From Setaria digitata (Eukaryota; Nematoda; Chromadorea; Rhabditida; Setariidae): DNA of 20,947 nucleotides. A program made the translations under genes and the position numbers. Numbering within the stretch: the stretch's first letter is position 1; each line of letters begins with the position of its first letter. The notes beneath the pieces are model-generated. The model ran no database searches. It had not been told where the DNA came from and saw only the letters and a program-made list of their open reading frames with translations. The stretch is from NCBI GenBank assembly GCA_003640385.1, contig RCAB01000766.1, positions 1-20,947 of the forward strand, in the 5' to 3' direction. This document shows positions 9,342 to 20,947 of the stretch, one piece after another.

Positions 9342-11586
9342 CAAATGATTTCCATTTTGTATTTATGTGGAGAGTTAACAGAAATTAATGTAAGTAATTA
9401 GCAAAAGAATTCCAAAGGCTTTGGATTATAACTTTTATATATATATTTTTTTTTATAAAAATAAATATTGCTTTTAGTGTTTTATTTTTAATCAAAATTC
9501 ATCATTCTTTTTCTTCTGAATTTTAATTCGATTTTCTCTTATCAGAAAATTTTTTTTTACTTATGTTTTGCTGGTTCCTCTATATATTTTTGTCGTATGA
9601 AGAATAAATCTTATGTATGTTCCCTAACTTTTTTTATTTTCTGAAAGAAATTTGAAATTCGAAATAAATTCTGNTTTTTTTTATAAAAATAAATATTGCT
9701 TTTAGTGTTTTATTTTTAATCAAAATTCATCATTCTTTTTCTTCTGAATTTTAATTCGATTTTCTCTTATCAGAAAATTTTTTTTTACTTATGTTTTGCT
9801 GGTTCCTCTATNATATTTTTTTTTATAAAAATAAATATTGCTTTTAGTGTTTTACTTTTAATCAAAATTCATCATTCTTCTTCTTCTGAATTTTAATTCG
9901 ATTTTCTCTTATCAGAAAATTTTTTTTTACTTATGTTTTGCTGGTTCCTCTATATATTTTTGTCGTATGAAGAATAAATCTTATGTATATTCCCTAACTT
10001 TTTTTATTTTCTGAAAGAAATTTGAAATTCGAAATAAATTCTGGTTCTTTTTCTCTAGCAAGATTTTCTTAGTCGTTTAAGATTAGTGTGTATTCAGCAA
10101 AATATTTTTTGGAGTTAAAAATATTTCTTTGTTGTTTTTCATATCATCAGCAAGAAGTTTAAGCAGCTATTCTATGGTGTTTTTTTTTTTTTTTTCTTTT
10201 CGTAATTTACTGTTTTTTTCTTTTTTCGTTTTCAGTGCTATTTTGGAGTTTGCATGAGTGTTTCGATTTTGCAAGGCTGTATATCGAATTTCACCAAACG
10301 AGCATTATCTTAGTGGTTGAGGAAGGACTGTTTAATTCAGATGGTTAAATGTCTTTCTACTTTTTAGTGTATTGTATAATATTTAGGGAATTGGGATTTT
10401 TCATTCTTGACGGTTGCATTGTTGCAGTGAATTGTTGCGAAGAGGGATGCATTGGCGGCGAACGATTTAGTCGGAGAGTTTATTTTTGAGATAGTTTGAT
10501 TTCTTTCATTTAACTTTCCTGACCTGAATTTTTTGAGATTTTTGCTCTTTTTGGATCCATATGATTATATCTATAGTGTTTGATATGTTGCTTTTGCTGG
10601 GAAATGCTACAAAGTAAAAAAATTCCATATCATTGGTAATTGAAAGTACAACAGAAAGACAAGTGAGCGTTATGATATTCCTTAGGTAGTTTTATTTCGT
10701 AAATGAGGCAGTTGAACAGGCATACTTTTTCGCACTCTTTCAGAGAAGCTCATTGAAAGACTTAGTGGTTATGATATGAACTATTCGATTCCTTAGCTAA
10801 CTTTTGCCTTGGAATATTTTCAAGAAATGGGTGAAATATTTATTAGATTAAATTTAGCAGAATTTGTTAAAAGATCGAGACGGAAGCTTTTAGATTTAGC
10901 GTGATCTCAAGTCTTACAGGAAATACCAACTCATACAAATATATGATTATGTTGAAGTGAATGTATACTCAAAATTAAACATGAATTATATCATTCATAA
11001 AATAAAATCAAAAGCGAAATCCGGCCAGATCATGAAGCCTCTTACAAAAAAAGAAAAGGATGATGAATTTTAATTATAAGGCAACATTTGAGAAGGTAAA
11101 GAAAATTGACTCGAAAAATTTCATACAATCACAGCAAGTTCTACAGGCAATTTTAAAGTCATAAGAGGCATGAAATAAATTAACCAGTGAATTAAGAAGT
11201 GTTTCATTAACCTTAAAAATTACAGAATATATTTTTCCCCACACTGCTATATTAGATCTTTTACTAACAAATTAAAATCCTTTCGAATTTTTCATTCTCT
11301 TTCTATATGCAATCATACTTTCGGTGGTATGATAATCCTTACTGAACATTCAAATATTTTCAGGGTTTCTGGTAAATTTCGCTGGTTTTATATCATGGCT
11401 AACAATAGAAACAGTATAAATATCCCACTTCCAGTATGTATATTTTTATAGGTGTTAATAAATAAATCATAAATTTTTACAATCCAGGATAAAATTTAAC
11501 AGCTGATAAAATATGCCGCGATTCAACATTTGCTATATTTCCAGGTCAAAAAAAAAAAAAAATTCAATAGATGAGATTCATCATAT
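9342..11586. other. Convergent intergenic region between ROMO1 (+) and collagen (-)
   Basis: Both genes should end in this 2.2-kb stretch. It contains the triplicated block around two Ns (9443-10043), AATAAA on the + strand at 9460-9465 for ROMO1, and T-rich acceptor-like sequence before 10236. Forward AT-rich sequence continues from about 10500 to 11586. On the minus strand I find no canonical AATAAA within about 500 nt of the collagen stop. Short open stretches at 10236-10343 and 10428-10489 are discussed in the findings; nothing here is a confident gene. Confidence 0.45.
9443..10043 (+). repeat. Three near-identical copies of a block around Ns at 9674 and 9812
   Basis: Copy 1 ends at 9673, copy 2 (9675-9811) is partial, and copy 3 is 9813-10043. 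Copy 2 is offset by 228 nt from copy 1, and copy 3 by 142 nt from copy 2. Copies 1 and 2 agree closely where they overlap, whereas copy 3 has a few single-base changes (for example tttatttt/tttacttt and tatgtatgt/tatgtatat). Each boundary is exactly one N. The true sequence is probably one copy, so 370 nt here would be excess. Confidence 0.85.
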
Positions 11587-13270
11587 CTAATACCCGGGAG
11601 CCGTCCTTGGTTGGGGACAATGGTCACATAGACCGCTAGATCCTTGCAATCCTGGCATACCTGGTTGCCCATCTAGGCCTGGACTGCCAGGAATTCCATC
11701 GTGACCTGGATCACCAGGTGGGCCCAACACTCCAGTAATTCCTGGTAGTCCAATTTCACCAGGATATCCTGGCATACCTTGTGGTCCCATGCGACCAGGA
11801 TATCCTTGAATTCCTGCAGGACCAGCTACTTCGATGAGAGTACCGGGAAATCCCTGGGGTCCAGGAAGACCCAATCCACCGGGTTGACCAGGTGGTCCTC
11901 TCAAGCCTTGCTCTCCAGGTCGTCCCGGTAAACCCGGATAGCCATCCTCACCCGGCAAACCTGGTTTACCCTGCTTCCCTTTTGGACCCGGATTTCCACT
12001 TCGGCCAGCTCTACTTTCTTCACACTCGAAACAGAAAACAATTTGTGCCGGTTGTTGTGGTGGTGGGGCATCTGGTCCATCTAAACCCTTCCGTCCCGGT
12101 AATCCATCCAAACCATCAAGTCCATCCTGACCTGGTGGACCTCTTGGTCCCGGTGGTGATACCCCACATCCACAACATAAATTTTGTTCCACTGCTGATA
12201 CCCCCGATGGTGATTGATGAAACGAACTCGAATGCATATAGTTTGGCATCGTACCAACAAAACTTGATAATCGTTTGTATCGCCTTCCACCAACTAAAGC
12301 CTGCAAATAACATATAATTGAAATATTTCTTCTTCAAATCTGAATATGTAATTTGCAATATATTAAGATTATTTAGTGCTCTCTAAAAGTTATTAAAATT
12401 TTACCTTCTTCCTATCATTATATTACACTTTTCCTAACAGTAAATTAATTTACAGTTCCGTAATCATTCAAATATGCATGCATATATCAAATTATTTTAG
12501 TAAATTTGGAAAGTTATCAAATTTTTAATTTCTTAACAATATTTTTTCTGATAATATTTGATAAATTTATAAATATATTTGTTGCTATTTTATCGACGAA
12601 GAAATTTAAATCTATTCAAAATACGAATTTAAATTCTTTTTCTTTTTCAAATTTACCTCCCTAATTTTTTTATTGATAAAAAATTCTATGGTTTGACTAT
12701 ATATTATGCATAAATTACATACATATATATGTAATTTATATATGCATACATATAATTTATGTATATGTATAAATTCAAAAACTTCGTAATTTTCACACCA
12801 AATCAAATCAAAAGAATACCGGTAAAATTTTTTGCTAAAATCCTTTAATAGTTATTATAATTTTGAGAAACAAAACTTAAAAATATCTCTTAATCTCTTT
12901 TCTTTAACTAAAAAAAAAGCAACAATACAATTTTATGTCGTTGATATTTCTATTCTAAAAACTCTTTAATAGTGAGAATTTTGAAAAATAAACCTTTAAT
13001 AATTTTTTCAATTAAAAAAAGAATGTTTATAACAATACAAACTTGTGTCCTCGATACTTCTTTCCAGATATTTCGACTTCGTTGTTTGCAAAAATCAACT
13101 TCATTTTGCATACTTGAATGTACATGCTGCAGATAATTATAAAATAATGGTACCGAAAATAGACAAACTAATATTGCAGTTGTTGCTAATGTTATTGCAA
13201 TAAATGCTGCACATCGTATGCTTTGTAATTGTTGTTGTAATAACTTTTTGGTTGTCGAATATTCATTCAT
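11587..13270 (-). CDS. Nematode cuticle collagen
   Basis: Two exons (13270-13043 and 12300-11587, TAG) encode 313 aa. Residues 1-76 are the nematode cuticle collagen N-terminal domain, with a hydrophobic membrane or signal-anchor segment (about 21-47) and the typical [10 protein letters not shown] and EVDFCKQRS motifs. RRYKR (82-86) is the furin/subtilisin-type processing box. CCGCG (C118, C119, C121) precedes a first block of nine Gly-X-Y triplets (127-153). CFEC (C166, C169) sits between the blocks. The main block (175-299) has 19 and 21 triplets split by one interruption (IEVA). The C-terminal domain carries C301 and C304 and ends [10 protein letters not shown], with a tyrosine suited to dityrosine cross-linking. 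Such collagens trimerise, are secreted by the hypodermis and are cross-linked into the cuticle. The ending and RxxR box suggest the SQT-1/ROL-6/DPY side of the family, but the orthologue is not resolved. The 742-nt intron starts with the weak donor GTTTGT. Confidence 0.95.
12705..12748. repeat. AT-rich imperfect inverted repeat in the collagen intron
   Basis: TATGCATA..AATTACATA on the left is mirrored by TATGTAATTTATATATGCATA on the right, giving a hairpin with a small bulge. It lies inside intron 1 of the collagen gene. In sequence this AT-rich, chance or simple slippage is a fair explanation. Confidence 0.45.
12837..13059. repeat. Possible diverged tandem duplication across the collagen exon 1/intron boundary
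   Basis: The order cctttaatag, attttga, A-rich run, aacaatacaa, then a gtc-tgatattct-like element occurs twice: at 12837-12951 and about 12957-13061. The offset is 121 nt at the first landmark and 110 nt at the aacaatacaa landmark. The second copy covers the last codons of exon 1 and its donor. Low complexity weakens the case. Confidence 0.35.
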
Positions 13271-13275
13271 TGTTG

Positions 13276-13285
13276 CTGAAAATTT
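13276..13285 (-). promoter_or_regulatory. Splice acceptor just before the collagen start (probable trans-splice site)
   Basis: On the minus strand the sequence reads aaattttcag, then CAACA, then ATG. TTTTCAG is the nematode acceptor consensus, and only 5 nt of leader remain, as expected for a spliced-leader acceptor. A cis-spliced non-coding upstream exon is the alternative. It supports 13270 as the true start. Confidence 0.65.
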
Positions 13286-13506
13286 TTTTTGCTAAAAAAT
13301 TATTTATCATTTAATAAAAGTGGAAAAAATAAAAAAAAAATCTTTCAGGTCCATTTTTTTTTCATTTAATTTTGTTTCTCGTCTTTAAATTTGTAATATT
13401 TTTGAAAAATAAATTGAGCTAAGTTTTTCTTTTTTGATTATTGTATTATTTGTTATATTGGGGAATTAATTTGAATAAATGATTTTGTTTCGTTTTGTTT
13501 TTTCTT

Positions 13507-16199
<2,693 letters not shown>

Positions 16200-16200
16200 A

Positions 16201-16301
16201 AATTATCAAACTATGATTCATAAGAAAAAAAAAAAAAAAAAAAAAAAANCAAAAAAAAAAATTATCAAACTATGATTCATAAGAAAAAAAAAAAAAAAAA
16301 A
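16201..16301 (+). repeat. Short direct duplication around the N at 16249
   Basis: The segment attatcaaactatgattcataag plus a poly-A tail occurs at 16202 and again at 16261 (offset 59), with one N between them inside the poly-A. This looks like two contig ends overlapping by about 50 nt that an assembler failed to merge across the homopolymer. Confidence 0.8.
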
Positions 16302-16379
16302 GCTTCTTGAATAAAGATAATTTAACTGATAAATTTGATAATATATTACAAAAAACTGATAAAAAAAAAATATCATTAA

Positions 16380-16740
16380 CACATTCTTTATCGTCATTAT
16401 CGCCGTCGTCGTCTTCATCTACAAGAAACATCAACTAGTACAGCTCGGTTCATCAAATGAACACTTTTGTACTCCTCAAATGGGCGTTGCATCATGTCGG
16501 ATGAAACAGAACACGATGGAATCAGATGCTGTGTCTTTCGCGCATCAAACACTGAAACGTTTATCTTTCTCACTTAGAAAGAATTTTTCAAGCCTAATTT
16601 TTACATTTGCACACACATATGTACACGTAGATGCACCGAGACATTTACAAGCGTACGTGAACGCACCAACTTATTCATAAGCATGTGCGTACACAAACGC
16701 ATTGACGTACACGTACGTGTTGTACGTTTATCAAATTCTC
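16380..16740. other. Island of balanced base composition, function unknown
   Basis: Unlike its surroundings this stretch has many C and G bases and no long homopolymer. On the minus strand a 52-codon open stretch (16573-16415) contains an ATG-ATG pair and follows an acceptor-like gtttcag. On the plus strand an ATG-initiated 66-codon frame runs 16480-16680. Neither resembles a protein I know. The right part is rich in ACGT/GTAC words, including the perfect palindrome acacgtacgtgt at 16709-16720. It could be an exon of an unrecognised gene, a promoter or an enhancer. Confidence 0.35.
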
Positions 16741-19700
16741 CCATTATTCTTTAAGTTCTTTCGTTATGCAAAAAAAAAAAAAAAAAGTGCTTATATCGCT
16801 TCAACAAATAACACTTACCGCGTTATAAAATGCTATCAATTATAATTCTATAGAATACTGTAATTTTTTACTGTATTTTCGCCACAGACGTAGAAGCATA
16901 TAATCACTTCATTATACGCCCATAGAAGGATGTATTGTATGGTATCTAAAATAAATTGCTGCATTATCGTAGTTTACTGTAGTAAATGTAATAATTCATT
17001 GTAAATAAACATGTAAATACCGTATAGCAATCATTTATATTGCATTCTCCCTCTTATTCCGTTTTTTTTTTTTTTTTTTTCTTCATCCTTAATTTTCAAA
17101 TTTTTTTCAGATACTTTCAATAAAATTTGGTCATTTTATTTTGGGCCATTAGAAATGGATAATTTTACAGTTCTATTCACCTTTATTTCATAGTTGCATA
17201 AAATATTTTAGTTTTCTTTCTTTTTCATTTTTTGTTTTCTGGAAAAAAAAAAAAATTTTACTTCTTCGAAAAAGTTTGACAAAAAAAAAAAAAAAAAAAA
17301 AAAGCAAAAATTCTTTAGAGTTCTTTAGAGCGATATATATGTTAAGGAAGTGTGTGAAAATGTTTAACTGATAGAAAATTTTGTGTAGCAGTTATCGTTT
17401 TAATAGCATTTCGTTGATAATGTTAATGAGAATTTAGCAATTACCGTTTAAATTCATTTTTTTTTTCTTTATTTTTTGATTTTTTCTCTGTTTAAATAGT
17501 TCTCTTCAATTCCTTAAATTTAAACAGAAGTCTTTTTTTTTGCAGCAGCAGCAGCAGTTAATGATTAAAACGAAATAGCTTGGAGAATATCTAAGAAACG
17601 ATACAAAAAAAAATCGCCCAAATAGGAAGCAAGTTTTCTTGAATTGCATCTAAACCTGATATATATGCATCATCCATTATCAGTGGAAGTGAATGTTGGG
17701 AATTTATTGATGAAGAAATCAGTTTTTTTTTTTTAAATTCATTATCAAGAATTTTGATCATCCGATATATCAAATTTATTGATAACATTAGGAAATAGAA
17801 ATAGTGCTATAACATGATCAGATGAAAAATTTTGCTCAAAAATAGCCGTAAAAAATTAATAGCACGAACAATTTTAGTTCGACATTCTCGGTTTCAGTAT
17901 AAAATCCTTTTTTGAACCATTCAGGTTGCAGATTTAAAACAGATATTTGAGGGAAATAAATGATCATAAATTATTTTTTTTTTTTTTAATTACCTGAGCA
18001 GTATTTATTCTGAATTTGCATCAAATTCACGATTTTCATAAATAATGATATAAAATGAAGGAGTTCGAAGTAAATCGTTTTTTTAAACAAAATTTTTTCA
18101 CCCTTCTTTCCTAGTCTATAAATGATCATTAATTACGAGAATGATTAATACTTTCCTGACATATAATGACAGAAACTAGTAATTTACGAAATTTCACTTC
18201 CCATCATTTCCCATTCATATTTATTACTGATAATCAGACTGTGGTAAGCCTGAAGTTAACTTGCTCAATTCTATAGACAATCAAGACTGAAACAAGAATA
18301 TTTGGAAATGATAGTTGTTTTTTCATTTTAAAATTCGATAAAAGTAGAGTTATGAAAAATTTAACCTCCATTTTTCCATTTTATTATTGCAAATAAAAAT
18401 ATTACTGCTCATGAACCGTATGAATGACGAATAAAGCATATATTTTTTTTTTCCAATAAAAATAATAAAAAAAAAACTGACTTTTTAACATTTGGTATTT
18501 CAGTGATAATTAAAAAAAAAAAAATTAAATTCTATTGGCAAACTTTTCTATTTGATTTAGCGAAAACTGTTAAATTTTCAGAAAAAAAAAACCTCCGCCC
18601 CCACAAAAAAAAAAAAAAAAAAAAAAAAAGAAATCACATTTCAAACAGGATGGACAAAACGGATTTCTTTTATAATCAATTTTTTCGTTTAAAAGGCGTA
18701 AAAAACTTTTTAAAACACGTTTAGCCGAGACATTGATCGCTTTTTGAAAACTGACTGATTATCTGTAATTCATTAGCAGCTGATCACAAACAAGGATGCT
18801 TTTTTTTTTTTTTTTTTTTTTTAATTTTCTCCTCTTCTTTTTTACTCGTTTAAAATGTTGCTACCCAACGGAAACATCACGAAAGATAAATGATGTTATT
18901 CTACATGACATATTATCATTTCTATCTGGAAGAAAATTAAGGATGATAAAGTAGGAGGGGAAAAGAAAAAGATGATGGTCGAGAAAACTTGTTTATCGAA
19001 ACTTACTAGTGAAAATTTCACACTATTTAATAAAAATTTGCTAATTAAAATTCTGGTCAGTGATAAGGAAAAAAAAAAAAAAAACTAGCTTACGAAATCA
19101 CTGTTACTGATGATATATATGACATTTTGTAAGATAGACAGAAATTTTTTATAGAAAGATACTATATCAAAGAACACCTATATTATACGGAATAACCTTT
19201 AGTAAAATAATCCTTGGATTTAAATAGAAAAACCTGTCAGAAAAACCTAAAATAAGAAGCAGATGTTTCCATCCAAAAAGACTTGTTGAATTATTACGAA
19301 ACAGAGCAGATGATAGACACAATGATAACAATATATCATGGAATAAAGTATTTGAAGTTCAACTTTTAATGAATTATTAAACTTTAGAAACTTTTTTTTT
19401 TTCCAATATAATGCATATGTTTCGAAAAATTTATCACAAACACGANAAAACTTTTTTTTTTTTTTCCAATATAATGCATATGTTTCGAAAAATTTATCAC
19501 AAACACGATGAACATGTAGGAGATAATTCAAAAATTGGGTCAGTAAATGAACAGTAATAAGAAAATAATTGTTACAAAATGTATTTTATTCCATCCAAAT
19601 TAGGTAAATAAGTAAAATTAATTAATTTTATTACTAAGTACAACAGTTGCCAAGAAAACTTTAAATCAAGCAACAGCAGCATTATCGCACAATATTGTAC

Positions 19701-20947
19701 ACTTATTTTCTAATGTTTTATTAAAGTTCCGCAAGTTTAATACGCCAATAATAAAACCATTTACTTCTTTGGATACCTTTTTTTATTTTCTTTTTTTTTT
19801 TTTTTTTTTTAATACCACCATTGTTTGCTCGTTGCGTTACCAATAATTAAGAATTGGTTTTAGCTCTAATCCTTTTGCATGTTTTCAGAATTTTGGTTTT
19901 CCGTAAAATTAAATCACTTCATTTACCAGCTGCTTATGTACGGAATATTTTATGTTATTGACTATTGAAAAAAAAAAAAAAAAGTAGAAAAGAAGAGAGA
20001 AATAAAAAAATTTTAATTGAAAATTATTGCGGGATTTCGGGTATGCTATGAAAGAAACATTACGAATTTTCATCGAGATCCTTTCTATCCCTTCCTTTTT
20101 CATCATCCACTCTTGTTTTTTTTTTTCATCTCTCTCATTTTGGATTTCATTGCTCCGAACCTGTTTGCCCTTGAAATTCGATTTTTCTATTCATAATGAT
20201 GAGAGCACCAATTGCAGTAAAAAAAAAAAAAAAAAAATTCTGAAAAAAAAAAAAAGGAATGCTCCAATAGAGAGCCAGCTATTATTAGTTATTCCTTAAT
20301 CTTAAAATTAAAATCCTGAAATGATACAATTCATAGCAATCAACTATATATGCTTCTTTTTTTTTTATCAAACTCAATTTTTTCTAACTAAATTTTATTT
20401 ACCTATGCAAAAAATTTATTTGCTATCGAAATGCTGATGTTTGTTCCGGTCATTTGAAAAAACATTTATAATATAATCTTGTTACTTCAAATGTGATTAC
20501 CAGCTATTTGTAACTAGAAAAGAAAAAGTTTTTTCTAAGTGAAATCTAAATAAAAGAAAAAAAAAAGTCAAAATGCTTCCACATTTTTGATCATTTTAAA
20601 ATGTCCTCTCCAATGCCAGTTGTTTCATTCAACAACATCTCCTGTATTCCAGTTCTGACTAACGTAAATATTTCTCGCTCAGTGAAACAGTTTTAACTGA
20701 TTTAAATGTAAATTCTGCATCGAAGTCTGCGGAAAAAAAAAAAAAAAGAAGAAATCTTATTTTGAAAGGAAATAACAATACGCTTGGATCACATTAAACC
20801 AGACTAACAACTGAAATTTTAACAGAAAATCCATTAACTGAAAGTTACAAACTAGTGAAATTCCGGTTTTTGATTTCTTTCCTCTAAATGATTTTTTTTT
20901 TTTTGTACGAAGATACACTGAAACAGGAAGTATTTATTATGGGAATT
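16741..20947. other. AT-rich region upstream of the collagen, part 2: no gene seen
   Basis: Dense poly-A/T runs (for example 17062-17080, 17281-17303, 18605-18629, 18800-18822, about 19791-19810 and about 20220-20237), a five-unit CAG run at about 17545-17559, and the duplication around the N at 19446. All open stretches are short, low-complexity and without recognisable family features. No RNA gene signature was found. The stretch may be intergenic or the long intron of a gene extending beyond the window. Confidence 0.5.
19388..19508 (+). repeat. Short direct duplication around the N at 19446
   Basis: A block of about 58 nt (poly-T, then ccaatataatgcatatg, then atcacaaacacga) is present at 19388-19445 and again at 19447-19508, offset 63 because the poly-T differs in length. 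One N lies exactly between. This is the same signature as the other N positions: unmerged overlapping contig ends at a homopolymer. Confidence 0.85.

Noticed and set aside
11892..12358. Plus-strand frame and other minus-strand frames across the collagen exon
   Set aside because: They are shadows of the Gly-X-Y coding frame; only the 12300-11587 minus frame has collagen structure.
17545..17559. CAG repeat of about five units
   Set aside because: It is a short microsatellite with no surrounding open frame that would make a glutamine tract.
17978..17999. ttaattacctgag, partly like the nematode spliced-leader SL1 sequence
   Set aside because: It matches only part of SL1, follows a poly-T, and has no donor or snRNA context; it is treated as chance.

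Overview
The window is nuclear DNA from a nematode, most likely a filarial or other spirurid (clade III) worm. The evidence is a classical nematode cuticle collagen, genes split into exons of about 100 nt by short AT-rich introns with TTTTCAG-type acceptors, acceptor-like AG sites 2-5 nt before start codons (as expected for spliced-leader trans-splicing), and very AT-rich non-coding DNA full of A/T homopolymers. The species call is inference. I rebuilt the gene models by hand from splice signals, reading frame and remembered family sequence; no search was run.

Layout: (1) 497-4868 (+), a 13-exon FOXRED1-type mitochondrial FAD-dependent oxidoreductase of 527 aa, with one apparent GC-AG intron and one exon duplicated around an assembly N. 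(2) 5425-7140 (+), a 5-exon PIN1-type prolyl isomerase of 186 aa (WW domain plus parvulin domain), 556 bp downstream and possibly in an operon with the first gene. (3) 8651-9341 (+), a 2-exon ROMO1-type mitochondrial inner-membrane protein of 81 aa. (4) 13270-11587 (-), a 2-exon cuticle collagen of 313 aa, convergent with ROMO1. (5) About 7.7 kb upstream of the collagen start (13271-20947) with no recognisable gene. It holds a 296-nt uninterrupted poly-T, many 15-25 nt poly-A/poly-T runs, and one island of more balanced composition at about 16380-16740.

Two of the three + strand genes (FOXRED1, ROMO1) act in mitochondria. FOXRED1 supports complex I assembly and ROMO1 works at the inner membrane. 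PIN1 between them is a phospho-Ser/Thr-Pro isomerase acting mainly in nucleus and cytosol. The collagen is unrelated and makes exoskeleton.

The most useful structural discovery is technical. All five single-N positions (2827, 9674, 9812, 16249, 19446) are flanked by near-identical direct repeats, so they look like contig ends that overlap but were never merged. One of these duplicates a coding exon. I found no convincing novel biological system. The best biological leads are the GC-AG intron, the possible FOXRED1-PIN1 operon, the diverged duplication across the collagen exon-intron junction, and the 16.4-16.7 kb island.
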